DNA from: Protopterus annectens
Lineage: Eukaryota > Chordata > Ceratodontiformes > Protopteridae
Assembly: GCF_019279795.1 (NCBI RefSeq)
Contig: NC_056743.1
Span: 626,285,914-626,349,913, forward strand
Direction: 5' to 3'
Length of the DNA: 64,000 bases
The notes under the pieces are model-generated. The model was not told where the DNA came from and did no database searches. It saw only the letters and a program-made list of their open reading frames with translations. Shown here piece by piece: positions 12,786 through 24,844 of the stretch (position 1 is its first letter; each line of letters opens with the position of its first letter). The position numbers and the translations under genes were made by a program.

Positions 12786-13020
12786 ACTGTTACCTCACAG
12801 CAAGAGGTTCTCCTGTTCGATTCTCAGCTGGAGTGCCTTCTGTGTGGAGTCTGCATGTCCTCCCCGCGGTAGAGTGGCCTCTGAAAGACATGCGTGAATG
12901 GGCGTGCCTTCGCTGAAGGCTGGGCGTCAGGCTGGCAACTCAGCACCATAAAAATCGACTATCAATCATTAGTGGTCCGGAGTTCCTCTGTGGCGACCCC
13001 TAACCGGGAAAAGACAAACA
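12786..13020 (+). mobile_element. tRNA-derived SINE, 5'-truncated (family S2)
   Basis: The sequence starts inside the tRNA-like head (TTACCTCACAGCAAGAGG, followed by a box-B-like TGTTCGATTCTC). It continues with the central motif TGTGTGGAGTCTGCATGTCC and ends with GGAGTTCCTCTGTGGCGACC and CTAACCGGGAAAAG. The same modules in the same order form the longer copy at 28,639-28,930 on the opposite strand, which defines the family within this window. It lacks the first bases of the head including box A. No clear flanking duplication was found. It sits inside the copy-2 DIRS. Confidence 0.8.
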
Positions 13021-13857
13021 ATCTGTAAAAATTCATACCGGTAAGACAGCACTAGGGGGACCTTGCTTTGCAATGGGTTCAACTGTTTTCTAAGGCACAA
13101 CATGGAGGAACTTTTCTACTTGGATATGTAAGATCTCCTGGTATTAGGTTTCATGGCCTCCTGCAGGACACTGAGCACATCCTCATTGTAAAGGTGCCTG
13201 AAAGGAATTAAAATCCTATCACCCACAAGGCGAGGTGAAGATATTGCCACTGAGTGGATTAAGGTTCCCTTGTCCTGAGTGAGGTCTATTCTGAGGGGTA
13301 ACTTGTGGTGATTGCCCTTGGCTAACTGCAAGAGGAGGGGAAAAGTACAGTTGTGTACACTTACCATAAATGTAGATGTTGGAGTGTATTCACTGTTGCA
13401 GTCATTACATTTGGGTAATTTGCTGGCAGGTTGCCCTCAGTCGGCCTGATTAACAAAGTCTTGGGTCTTGCGTCGGTTGCTGTCCTTTCTTCCATGACTT
13501 CAGGTCGTCAGGGGTATAAAACATGCAGCCTACGCCATTACATCAGTTTTTCTTGCCCCAGATGTCAGGTGCCCCCCAAATGGGGAGCCAAATATTTAAG
13601 TAATTAAAAACACAAAAATATACCTCCAAACAAAAGCAAACACACCAAAAAGGCTTTTAAGCACAGTAAAGGAAAGTAGAGGCATAGTAAGAGAAAAACA
13701 GGGGGTTGGAGGGAAGGTAACCAGGACTGCAACAGTGAATACACTTGAACATCTACATTTATGGTAAGTGCATACAACTGTACTATGTTCTTCGTGTTTC
13801 ACTGTTGCAGTCATTACATTTGGGTAGATTCCCAAAGCTATGTTTGGGAGGTTGGAT

Positions 13858-14869
13858 TTATAAAGCATTAGGACCAGCTATAAGGCCCTGCAGGACAGCA
13901 GTGGCAAAGCCAGCTCTGGATTTAGAGAAGAAAGGTAAATGGTAATGTTTGGTGAACATATGAACTGAGCTCCAGGTAGCAGCTTCTAGAATGTCTCTGG
14001 TAGGAACACCTCTGAGAAAGGCTGTAGAACTAGATGCAGCCTTGGTGGAATGGGATCTGATCCCCCAAGGGATAGTTTTACCATGGTGCATATAGCAGAA
14101 ACAAATACACTGGCTTATCCATTTGGAAATAGTCTGCTTTGAAATAGCCTTTCCTTCTGCCCCTGCAGCAAATGCCACTAGTAGCTGTTCAGATTTTTCT
14201 TAGAGATTTTGTCCTGTTTAAGTAAGATCTAAGTTTTCTGTGTACATCCAATGAATGCAGAATCCGCTCCCCCTTGTTCTGCAGATTGGGAAAGAAATTT
14301 GGCAAATGAATGGTCTGAAGAAGAGCTACACTGGATACCACCTTGGGCATGAAGGATGGATTGGTCCTGAGAGACACCCAGTCTGCATGAAAAATAATGA
14401 AAGGCTCCACTGCCATAAGAGCCTGTAATTCGGAAATCCTTCTAGCTGAAGTGAATGCCAAAAGGAAAGCTGTTTTCCAGGAGAGAAAATATAAGTCTAC
14501 AGTAGCAGCTGGCTCGAAAGGAGGAAGAGTGAGTTTTTCCAATACAAAATTGAGGTCCCAGGCAGGGGTTGGAGCTCTCCTGGGTGGTCTTAAGTTTTTG
14601 GCCCCTCTGAGATACTGCTTTAGCAGAGGATGAGAGAAGAGGGGAGGTTCTGTGTTGTAATGAACTGAAATGGCTGAGGCATAGATTTTTATGGAAGAGA
14701 AGGGCAGGCCCTTGTGAAGCATCTCAGTTAAGTATTGTAAAATCTGAGGAATATTGGGCACTGCTGTGCTCATCCCTTGTAATTGATTCCAGGCATAGAA
14801 TCTTTTCCATTTGTCAGCATAAGATTTTCTAGTACTAGGCCTTCTTGCCTCCAAAATGACATCCATCAC
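13858..14869 (-). pseudogene. Tyrosine recombinase fossil of the nested element at 13,343
   Basis: Fossil DIRS recombinase that would have joined circular element DNA to target DNA. It opens with MDVILEARRPSTRKSYADKW, a DNA-binding N-terminal domain, and continues to the first catalytic Arg in ITSARR-like sequence (here TSARRISELQAL). It then carries HSTK/HSTR and the terminal TFTKHY with the nucleophilic Tyr. The frame is open for about 226 codons over the N-terminal and core part and the rest is in another frame. It is broken. Confidence 0.85.
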
Positions 14870-14899
14870 AGGTTTGCTGAGGGATGCTACGGGTGAATT

Positions 14900-16770
14900 T
14901 TAGGTGATTAGCCACGCTGCAAGATTCAAAGTTTGGAGCTGAGTTTGCAGAATTTAGTTGTTCTGCTGAGACAGTAAGTAAGGTGTCTGAGGCAGGTGCC
15001 ACGGTGGAAGGTGTTGACACATTGTGCAGGAGTGGGTACCAGTGTTGCCGAGGCCAGTCTGGAGCAATCAAAATCATTTTTGGTTTGTCCTGTTTGACTT
15101 TTAGTAGAACTTTGGAGAGCAGAGGCAGAGGGGGAAAGCATAGACTGATAGGTTTTTCCATCTGAATGATGGAGCATCCACTTTCCCGGCTCTTTTGTGA
15201 TGAGTTCTTGTGCAGAATTTGTCCAGCTGATGGATCTTTTTGCCTCACCCCAGAACTATGTCTGGACCCCCCTATTTGCGTGTCAACATGCTGAAAATCC
15301 ATGGTTCCAGTTTCCATTCGTGTGGGTCCATGAGATTTCTGCTTAGTTCGTCTGCCAGAGTATTCAGCTTTCCTGTCAGGAATTGAGTTTGCAGTTGTAT
15401 TTGATAGGTCAAGGCAGTGTTCCACAATGCCATGGCTAGTCTGCAAAGGGGGTAGGAGTGTGTACCCCCCTGCTTGTTTATGTACCACGTAACTGTGGTG
15501 TTGTCTGTCTTTATCATAAATTGTCCTGGATGAAGGTGGTTTTTGAAGGCTGTCAGTGCCTTCTGTACTGCTAACATCTCTTTTTGATTGATATGAAGGT
15601 GCATTTGATTTGGGCTCCATTTGCCCTGAATGCACTTCCCTGCCAGATAAGCCCCCCAAGCATAGCCTGATGCATCTGTAGTTAGGGTTTGGGCGGCAGG
15701 GGGTGGAGTGAATGGCAGTCACTTGTTTTGGTGGCAGGCCTCTTTCCCACCATAGGAACTCTAGTTGCAGCCAAAGTATGATAGGAATCATTGTTTCCAG
15801 GCTGTGGCAATGATGACTCCATAAACTTTTTAAGTACTACTGAAGTTTCCTCATATGCAGTCTTGCATATGGAATTAGAAGAATGCAGGAGGCCATGAAC
15901 CCAAAGGCTTGCAGAATTTGTCGTCCAGATAGCAGGGTTTTTGTGGCCACCTGTTTGAAGTAAGTTACCAAATGAATTTGCTTTTCTGGCGTAAGGTAAG
16001 CCATCTGGGCAGTTGTATTCAAGCTTGCACCCAGGAATGTAATTTTTTTGAGGGTGTACCAGTTGTGATTTCTTTTCGTTTATGGTGTACCCTAGACAAG
16101 TTAGGACCCTTTTTACAAACGCCAGATGTTTTAGAAGAATGTCCCTGTTTTCTGCCTGAATTAGACAATAGTCCAGGTATGGATATATTTGAATATTTCT
16201 TTGTCTGCAAAATGCAATTACTGGAGCCAGGCACTTTGTGAATACCCTGGGCGCAGTAGATAAGCCAAAGAGCAGTGCAGAGAACTGGTAATGCAAGTAG
16301 CCTGCTTTGAAGTGGAGGTATCTTCTGCAAGATTCCCTGATTGGGATATGCAGGTAAGCCTCTTAAGTCTAGAGTTACCAACCAGGCATCTTTGCCTAGC
16401 ATAGGAAGTAACTGTTGAAGAGTCAGCATCTTGAATTTTGGGATGTTCAGAAATGTGTTTAGAGTAGATAAGTCCACAATTGGACGCCATGATTTGTCTT
16501 TTCTGGGTACCAGGAAAAGTCTTGAATAGAGACCTTGTCCCTTTTCCTCTTCTGGGACTGGCTGAATAGCCCCCATGTTCATGAGGGACAGTACTTGTTT
16601 CTGGGCCTCTGCCCACTGATTTGGGGGCAGGTCTGGCCATCCGTTTAGGACTGGCAACGTGTGGAAATGAAATCTGTATCCCTGGGATACTATATTTAAA
16701 ACCCATTTGTCCTGGGTTATAAGTTGCCAGTTTCTTGCATGAAGTGCCAGTTTTCCCCCCCAAAGGGGCG
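14900..16770 (-). pseudogene. Reverse transcriptase / RNase H fossil of the nested element
   Basis: Minus-strand DIRS polymerase fossil. Reverse transcriptase motifs include LVTLDLRG-type motif A, FSALLFGLSTAPRVF (motif B) and IYPYLD (motif C region). The RNase H part includes KTDNTTVTWYINKQGG and KLNTLADELSR. After it comes the segment DLFAS...CTRTPH, then YAFPPLPLLSKVLLK and LIAPDWPRQHWYP, in the position of the DIRS methyltransferase-like domain. It is broken. A second reading frame stays open across parts of the same region. Confidence 0.85.
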
Positions 16771-16779
16771 GCTAAAAGG

Positions 16780-18615
16780 TAAGTGCTTGGTAAGTGTAAA
16801 GAGAAGTCATTGAGACTGTTTACCATAGGGAGGTGCCTTGTTGTTTCCAGATTTGGAGGAGGAGGCACTCCATTGTTTTGTTCTAAAAGTCCCTTGCGAC
16901 TGAAACCTGGAACTCTTGGAATGTCTGGGTTTGACTTCGGTGGCTCTCAAAGGAACTGGAAAGGGCCAGTTCTTAGTAGGCCAGTGCCTACTAAATCTTG
17001 GAGGTTTGCACTTGTAAGAAAACTTTCACAGTTTGCATAGATTTAGCTTCATCTTCCATCTTTTTTAAAACTTCTTCAGCCTTATTATCAAAGAGACTGT
17101 CCTGTTGCAAAGGAGCATCCAACAATTTTGCTTTAACACGATCAGGCAGAGTTTGCTCTTTGAGCCAAGCATGCCTTCCTAGCACAGACCCAGTTACAGC
17201 AGCCCTGCAAGAGGCCTCCAAAGAATCAAAACGACATTGCAAAGTATGCTTTCCAACTTGTTCAGCTGAACGCAATAAATCCTATAAATCTTTATTTTCC
17301 ACACAGTCAAATTAACATCAATTTCTGTTTAAGCAGTCCCATGATATGCTGTTGATATTTAAGCATATGAAATTGACAGTTTAAAGCCCAGATTGCCAAG
17401 GTTGTAGAAGTGTAAACCTTGTTATCCCATCTATCCAGTGCCCTGGAATCTCTATATCAGAAGGGGTAGGATTTTTAGCAGTAGAGGCCTTAATGCCCTT
17501 GGGACCCTGAGAAAAGGTTGCAGGATCTGCAATAGGATTTATGAAAAGGAATTTGTGGGAGTCAGGAACCCTTTAGTATCTGTCTGGCTTACAAGGAGCC
17601 GGAGGCAGAGAATCAGGAGCCATACTAGATTCTGAAAAAACAACAATGTCTAGAACAGGAGGTATAGCCAAAGGCCTATGCTGAGGAAGAAGAAGAAAAT
17701 CCTCAAGTCTCTTTTTAGATTCGGAGAAATCCTGACTTTCCCAGTGGAAGTGTTCCCTTAAGGTATGTAAAGTTTCCCCAAAAGAAAAATCCTCAGGGGG
17801 AGAAACAGAAGGAATTGAATCTTTTGCATCAGAGTCCTCATAAGTAGGTATAGACAAATCCTGTTCATTAGAAGAGTCAGAAGAAATAGAATCCTGCTCA
17901 GAAGATTCATAATCAATGTCTTGCCTAGGTCTCTTGGGGAGGGGGGGGGGGTTGGCTACCCCTGATCAGAGTAATTTAATCTTCAGCCATTTTGATCATT
18001 TGTTTTTTAGGCATAGGGGCCTGCACATGTTGCCCAGGCGTCAGTTTTTTAGACATAGACTTAGATTTTGGCCTTAGTTTTGAAGATGGCGTCTGTCTAA
18101 TATATAAATCTGTAAGCCTGAAAACACCCTCAGAAGCCAGTGCCTGCACAGCGGCTCCGGACCCATCTAAGGTACAGAGATCCGCGGGTTCCATAATTGA
18201 AGCATCTCATGGCATACCGGACTCCTAATGGGTCTCAGTAGAGGCCTGAGAATCAGAAGTAGCGGGTATCAGGGGCAGCGAAAGCACAGAGTACCGGCCA
18301 ACTGGCGACTGGCTTACGAGAAGCGTTGTCAGTTTTGGACCTCGACGGTCTGTTTCTGTCTTTTTCTTTGTGTTTTTTAGGTATTACGGTGGGCGGACTG
18401 CTAACCGACGACATTTATGGATAATTAAAGCGTGAGCCAAAATATTTAGAAGCAAAAATATACCGACGTTTAATAGTGCGTTGATTAAATTTAGCACAAA
18501 ACCGACAGCAAGGTACGTTGTGGTCAGGGCCTAGGCAAGGAATACAGTACAAATGAAAATCCTTATGAGGTATTTGCTTCCCACAAGTAATGCAATTATT
18601 AACTTTTACTGACAT
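16780..18615 (-). pseudogene. gag-like gene fossil of the nested element
   Basis: Putative structural gene of the element. It opens at 18,615 with MSVKVNNCITCGKQIPHKDF and further Cys/His residues (CIPCLGPDH). An acidic, Ser-rich central part follows (about 17,570-17,900). The C-terminal part is a helical segment around LEASCRAAVTGSVLGRHAWL that is also present in the copies at 39,000 and 52,300. No enzyme motif is visible. It is broken. Confidence 0.75.
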
Positions 18616-18774
18616 GACAGGGTTGGGAGGGTGGCCCAAGGGTTAAAGTGTTTGTCTTACAAACACAAGGTGTAGGGTTTGAATCTCACAAGGGGTAATT
18701 GGCTAGCAAGGGTAAATGGCTATTGGTAAATGGCTTGCAAGGGCAGTTAGCTTAGTACTAATCTATGAACTAAT
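18616..18774 (+). mobile_element. tRNA-derived SINE sharing its 3' tail with the local LINE (family S1)
   Basis: This insertion of about 159 bp lies in the 5' leader of the nested DIRS element and is absent at the same place in the copies at 40,530 and 53,790. It has a tRNA-like head with box A (TGGCCCAAGGG, near 18,632) and box B (GGTTTGAATCT, 18,676-18,686), about 34 bp apart, as in RNA polymerase III promoters. A short body rich in GGTAAATGGCT repeats follows. The tail TTAGTACTAATCTATGAACTAAT resembles the 3' end of the LINE at 11,560-11,582. No clear target duplication was found. The boundaries rest on the empty-site comparison. Confidence 0.8.
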
Positions 18775-19095
18775 CGGTAAGGAGCAAGAAAAAGTTTCCC
18801 CAACAGGGTACTTAGCTTTTTAGTTGAAGACTTCGGGTCTGAAACTCGAAAATGAAAATTTCAGGAGTCTGCTGACTGGCACTTGCAAACTGCTTCTGCT
18901 TCAGGCACCGCACGGCAAGAAAGACTGATGTAATGGCGTCGGCTGCATGTTTTATACCCCTGACTACCTGACGTCATGGAAGAAGGGACAGCAACCGACG
19001 CAGGACCCAAGACTTTGTTAATCGGGCTGACTGAGGGCAACCTGCCAGCAGATTACCCAAATGTAATGACTGCAACAGTGAAACACGAAGAACAT

Positions 19096-20000
19096 CCAAT
19101 GCTGTCTTGGCCAATAGGGAGTCACCAGCAAGATTTTAAGCCTGTCCTGTTGGATCTTCAGCAGGACTTTCTTGATCAAACGGGAAGGGGGGGAATGCAT
19201 CATAAAACATCCTCTTCCAGGAGATTGAAAAGGCATTGTTTGCCATTGCCAGACGTTCTGACAGTCAGGTGCAGGAGGGAAGTTGCCTGTTCATGGAGGA
19301 GGCAAACGGGTCTACTTGAGGTGTATCCCATCGGTGGACAAGGTCCAAGAAGATATCTCTGTGAAGCATCCATTGTCATGGACCTGCTGAGGGAATCTGC
19401 CCGACTGTTGGGAAGGGTTGTATACTGCCTGAAGAGCAGCTCCCTGACTGGCCAGTTCCCACACAAGAGCATGTCTGCAGACACAGACCTGGATTCCCCC
19501 CTGCTTGTTGAGATACCACAATACTGTGGTACTGTCTGTGAAAAGCTTTAGGGGTCCCTGCTGGAGCCGTGTTCAAAAGCTTTCAGTGCCAGTAGTATTG
19601 CTCTAATTTCCCTTACACTGATGTGCTCCTTCCTGTGTGGTTCTGGCCAAACTCTCTGCACTTTTAGGCGCCCCAGCGTAGCTCCCCAACAGAGGTCTGA
19701 GGCATCTGTGTACATGACCTGTGTTGGTGTTTGAAGTGGAAGGCCCGGGTTGAGCTTCAACTGGGTCAGCCACTAATGAATCTCTTGTATGAGGCAGGGC
19801 AAACATTGCACCCTGTACTCCAGGGGGTGGGAGTGCTGCGTCCAAACAGACCTAAGGTACCACTGCAGTTTCCTTATGTGAAGTCTTCCTAAAGGGCAGC
19901 ATAGGTATAGTGGAGGCCATGTAGTCCAGGAGCCCGAGGTACTGCCTTGCAGTCATTTCCTTGGTTTGAAGTACCAAAAGTAGGTATTGTCAGGCTTTCC
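19096..20000 (-). pseudogene. RNase H / methyltransferase-like fossil of copy 2
   Basis: Continuation of the split subfamily B element directly after the nested copy ends. The minus strand carries an RNase H segment with MYTDASDLCWGATLG, downstream WYLNKQGG, and the segment around LLVTPYWPRQHW next to the insertion point. It is broken. Confidence 0.75.
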
Positions 20001-20025
20001 ATCTTTTGGGGTGGAAGGAAGATTT

Positions 20026-22300
20026 TCATGTCTGTCTGTCCCATATTCTGCACCCCAGGAACACTATGTCCTGTGTAGGGTTCAGATGGGACTCTGGGTA
20101 ATTTATCTGAAACCCTAGGGAATGCAGGAGGACAATGGTTTTCTGCAACTGGAGCAGGAGGGTCTGTCTGCAGTCTTCCTGGATGAGTAGGTCATCCAGG
20201 TAAAGGAAGATCTGGATACCTTGAGTCCTGCAGAAGGCAATCACTGGTGCCAGACAATTGCTGAAGACTCTGGGTGCTGTGGACAGACCAAAGGGTAAGG
20301 CCGAGAAATGACAGTGAGAGGCCGCCACTGAAAACCAGACAAAACTTCTGAAGCTGGGCCTTATGGGGACGTGGATATTGGCATCCTTGTTGTCCAAGGT
20401 GGCCATGAACCCTTGAGGAAGGATTGGAGGGAAGAGAGTTGGAAGTGTAAGCATCCTCAATGTGGGTACGTGCAGGAAGAGATTCAGATATGAAAGGTCT
20501 AGAATTGGCCTCCAGGGCCCATATTTCCTTGCTATAAGAAAGATCCTGGAGTAAAAGCCTTTCCCATAGCAGCCTGTGGGACAGGCTGAATGGTGCCTTG
20601 GGCCATAAGGTTGTCCACAACTGGTTGTAAGAGGTGGAGCTTTCCTTGGTCTGGAAGAGGAAGTGGGGCCTGAATGCTTCCTAATAAACTGGGTCTTGGA
20701 TGGGAAATTCCTTTGAAACTTGGCAACTGGAGATGCAAACAGATGTTTAAGTCCTTGCAACACAAAGTTAGAGAGAGAGAGATGCAAGACTTAAAGCAAG
20801 TCTGCAACCTTGGATCCAAATAGAGCTGAATTGTTTAAAGGAGAATCTAGTAGTTTAGCCATAAAATCATCTTGTAAAGGCTGGAGGCATAGCCATGAAC
20901 ACTGTCTTAGGGCAGAAGCTGATGCTGCTGACCTAGCTGAGGCCTCAGCAGCATCACAGCTGCACCTGATAGTGTGTCTGGTCACCTGAGGGGTCTGGGA
21001 AACAAGGGAGGACACTGAGGGGGTCAGGGAAACAAGGGAGGACAGATGAGCTTATGCTGAAGAGTCAGAGATATCCGGAAGTTGTTTGGAAATTTTCTCT
21101 AAAAGGGCTAAAAGCATATTTAGACATGTGTGTCTGACAGCTGACTGCTCTGAAAACCAGAATTGCAGAAGTGTACACTTTTTTACTCAAATGCTCCATG
21201 GCCTTACTGTCCTTGACAGCAGGGAGGAGGGTGGTAGAAGGCAGTAATTTAGAAGCCTTGTCAGTGGAAAATGAGATGGTGGCGGAATCTACAGCTGGAC
21301 ATTTTACCAGGAATTTAGCTGTCTCCTGGACCTTGTAAAACTTATCAGGTTTGCAGGGGGCTGGAGGTTGGGAATCTGGATTCAAGGATGCTGCAGAGAA
21401 AGCATCAAGAAAGACTGGGAGTATAGGTGGAACAGCTGTGGGAGCTGGGGAATCCACCTGGATCAGAGCATAGTAGTGAGTCCCACTTGAAGTGCTCTCT
21501 CATCTTAGCTATGGTTTCCCCAAAGGCATGATCTTCCGCAGATCCTTCCCCACTTGGATATGCCTCTAGAGAGGAAGAGAGTTGGGAGGTGTATGAGAGG
21601 GATTCTTCTGAGGAAGAATCAGGGTACTCCTCCGCTTCTACCTGTGAGGGGTCTGAGGCATAAGGCTCAGTACTGGAGGAGGGACTGTGGAAGGCCCTGG
21701 AGCAGTAGGCCGCAAGGCCATGAATGCATTAAAGAGGCTTTGTGAAAACGCCTGCCAATCTGGTTAACTTTGTCTAACAGGAAAAGTATGCTTTCTCTTC
21801 TTATTTTTAAGTGAAGACATAGAGAGGGCCTCTGTACAAGGGAAAGCCTAGGACCGGACGACTACGAAGGTGCAAAGGAATCTGGAAGGTCTGCTGAAAG
21901 CCTAGGTTGCCCCTTGGTGGAGATAGATGTCTGCAAGGCCTCTGTGGATGTGCTTTCTCCACAGGGTTCTGCAGATTCTGATACAGTACCCGCTATACCC
22001 AAGGTGGTGGGGTCCCAGTGCTCGTCCAGGCCGATGGCCACAGGATGAGTGTTGGAGGGTGGAGGCACAGTGACAGTAGCAGGCCTTGAGGTCTTTGCCT
22101 TTTTTCTCGGCGGCTCTGCAGGCAAGTCGGAAGGTCCCTCCATACCTAATGCTAGCTGCTTCAGATGTTGGTTCTCTAGACACAGGTTAAGCGTGTGAAG
22201 TCTGCTACATAAGGTCTTGGGTACAACAGCCTGGCAGATAGGGCAGGCCTTGTAGTTGTGTGATGTTGCCTAAACAGAATAGAGTTTGTGGGTGCCTTTG
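20026..22300 (-). pseudogene. gag and reverse transcriptase fossil of copy 2
   Basis: These are the 5' genes of the split subfamily B element. Reverse transcriptase lies at about 20,026-20,790, with FSALPFGLSTAPRVF and IFLYLDDLLIQ showing motifs B and C. The gag-like part lies at 20,791-22,300, with the Ala-rich ASARSAASASALRQCSWL segment and an upstream acidic Ser-rich linker. The polymerase piece is one of the better preserved parts of subfamily B here. It is broken. Confidence 0.8.
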
Positions 22301-22643
22301 TGTGGAATCTGATGGCCGCACTTACACCTGCCCTTTCTGGATAACATGAACAGGCACCAACATACGACTGAAAAAAAGGTTCCCCAACGGGGTGCTTATC
22401 TGAGTTTCTCGAGTATCTGATGGCCGGGAAGGTAGGAACACCTGATGTCTGACTGATGGCAGAGAAGTTCTGAAGTCTGGTGCGCAGACATAACTTTCAT
22501 GGCCCACGCTCTGCTAGCCACATCAGCTATCCCACACACCATACAGTGACTGCAAACTTTTGTATACTAGCCAGACAAGTTTGGGTAGCAAGAGGAGAAA
22601 ACCCAACTGTACAGAATACTGCAACATGTGAATAGAGGGACAT

Positions 22644-24840
22644 CCCTAGGATAATGGGCCATATCAAGCACATAACTGCTCTGTCACTTAAAGATTAATT
22701 TAAAGGAAGTGCTGGAGACAAGATACATAAAGCAAGAACAGCGCCCTCAATCTAACAGTGAGAAGGAAGGATCATGGGGCACTTAAAAGGTAACCTAGTC
22801 AGGTGCAGTGGTGGTGGTTGACCTGCCCTGGCAGACTAGCAAGTCTTGAAGAAGCTCTAACTAAAACACAGATAATTTGCAAAAACAAACAGAAAACCAC
22901 CTCCAAAACACGTTTCAAAGTAGTGCTGGACAGCAGTTTAATAAACACACGGACCTCATAAAATAAATATAAAGGATCACTTGTAGGAGGAACCTAGTCA
23001 GATGCAGAGTACTGACTGATCTGACCTGGTAAGGAGAATGACAGTAAGCTCCTAAGAGACTTTAGTTAAAATACAGAAATTTCGAAGGCGTGGGGAAAAC
23101 TTTGACTTAAACTGGATCAAGCTGGGAAAAACAGTCCAAAAGGGATGCAGCAGCCTTGCAGAATGGAATTTGAGCAGCGATCTGACTAGTTACAACTTGT
23201 ATCCAGCACAAGAAATGACCAAGAAATGTGCATTTTTGAAATGGTAAAGATTACAAGTCAGAAAGATGTGGTGAAAAGCTTTACTGACCAACACTCTGGA
23301 GTTTCATGCAGTAAGAAATAACTACTGGGTACTGCCACAAGTGGAACTGGGAGAACAGCCTGAAATAAAACAACTACAAATACAATGTAAGCTTTTGCAG
23401 ATACTGAAATCCCTGCAGGATAAATAAATCTGTACATAAAAAAATACTTGCATAAAAGCTGCATCTACTGGGATGTTTTAACAGATTCTAAAATATTGCT
23501 AATTGCACAAATACTGCTCTGTCACTAGTTACCAGGACAAGGGTAAGTGCCACTTTAGAAGCCAAACGTTTTAAGGGGGTGGGGGTGGGGTACATGGAAA
23601 ATCAGACATGCAAGCCCAACAGGAAAGAAGGAAGAAAACGTATGGGAGTCATCCTAGTTCAAGGTGGATCCAGCTCAGAGCAACACTTCCAGTGGCAGAG
23701 AATTTCATCCACATTTCAAAAGAATGACTCAAGTCAGCACAAGGACACACAAATCGCCAGAAAAGCCATACTTCTGAGACAGGAGAAGAGCATAGCTCAC
23801 CCCACTTAGCACAGTAGCAACCATAAGACAAACTGAAAAATGGAGCTTAACTGACCATAAAAACATCTGGGTTAAGGTCGATGACATAGTAGAAAGTATA
23901 TTTACCATTAATATCAAATGTTTTCAAGGATAAGGCAAGAATTCTAGCCTTTTTAACTTAATTGCCAAACAATTTTCAGTGCATGCAGATGTGACGAGTA
24001 TATATAACTCACTACTATTCTGTACTGCCAACCAGATTTAACACAGCTTTGTCGACTGAAATGGTAAGTACTAGGAATTACGTAAAACTATATAAAAGCA
24101 GAACTATGGACCAAGGACTATCCAACAGCTTTACAGATTAATCAAGTATGGTGGTTTCTTACGCTGTTCATGGCCCATTATGTGTAGTATAATCCGGATG
24201 TTCTCCTGGAATGCCACTCGTATGTCTTGTTAGTAGACATTCATTTTTCATGACACAAATGGATCCCCTACAGATGCTCACTTCTAACAAACTTGGGAAT
24301 CCAAATCACACAAGCCTGATCGCAAGATCTTGTCAATTACAGCCCAAGAACAGACATTCCAGTACTGCCTAAACTCAGGCTGTACAATTCACAAGTTAAT
24401 GTGACCAGAAACTCTCTTTTGCGTGGTTCAAGACCCACATAGACAACAAGAACTCCCACATCCCCTAACTACCCAAATGCTGCCATGTTACAAGTATAAC
24501 TTCCTGCTACAGAGAAATAAGCAACACAACTGCAAATTGAGCCTGGAAGGCCAAAGCAAATATCCGTAAGCCCAAACAAAATAGCAATGTAATGGCTAAT
24601 GTGCCTACATGCAAGTCCCCCTATACCTTTCTAACACTCAACAAACTGAAAAAACTTTTTTACATGAGCCTACCTCTAGGTCTGTTTTCAGCAGTGTCCA
24701 ATTTCACAGAATGTCTGCCTCACATTTCTGTTAACAAATCATTGAGGACTGCAGCAACATTTCAGTTTCAAAGACTTCATATCCATTAGCAAATGCATGC
24801 AAATTAACCCATTATTCTATCAACCTAACTATATAAAAGC
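22644..24840. other. Unassigned intergenic sequence with a degenerate duplicated block
   Basis: No gene was recognised. Two stretches, about 22,765-22,880 and 22,965-23,080, share the order GGATCA, AACCTAGTCAG(G/A)TGCAG, TGACCTG-like sequence, then CTCTAACTAAAACACAGA-like sequence. They look like a diverged local duplication with a period near 200 bp. The rest shows nothing recognisable. Confidence 0.4.
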
Positions 24841-24844
24841 AATA

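Larger units (their letters stand above)
13343..19095 (-). mobile_element. DIRS retroelement fossil, subfamily A, nested in copy 2
   Basis: A nearly full-length subfamily A element read on the minus strand. Parts: 5' inverted repeat (about 18,780-19,095), gag-like region (about 16,780-18,615), reverse transcriptase (about 15,830-16,770), RNase H plus methyltransferase-like part (about 14,900-15,820), recombinase (13,858-14,869), internal complementary region (about 13,725-13,840) and 3' inverted repeat (13,343 to about 13,590). It sits in the recombinase region of an older subfamily B element with no target-site duplication, as expected for tyrosine-recombinase integration. A SINE lies in its 5' leader. 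It is broken, with moderately many breaks, but several domains stay open over hundreds of bases, so it is younger than its host. Confidence 0.9.
11582..22643 (-). mobile_element. DIRS retroelement fossil, subfamily B, copy 2, split by a nested DIRS
   Basis: One minus-strand element present in two pieces, 11,582-13,342 and 19,096-22,643, separated by a complete subfamily A element. Parts: 5' inverted repeat (about 22,330-22,643), gag-like region (about 20,791-22,330), reverse transcriptase (about 20,026-20,790), RNase H and methyltransferase-like part (19,096-20,000), recombinase (about 11,945-13,342), internal complementary region (about 11,842-11,945), 3' inverted repeat (11,582 to about 11,800). 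The recombinase-side piece also holds a SINE at about 12,786. Copy 1 has the uninterrupted version of the insertion site (GGGGAACCAATGCTG), which shows the two pieces were once joined. It is broken, with many breaks and two later insertions. Confidence 0.85.

Noticed and set aside
18616-18700. Possible tRNA gene with A and B boxes
   Set aside because: The head does not continue into a foldable cloverleaf with acceptor stem, and it is joined to a SINE body and a LINE-like tail.
2584-22643. CRISPR-like array from repeated short blocks
   Set aside because: The repeated blocks are parts of related retroelement copies, with no regular spacing; the sequence is eukaryotic.
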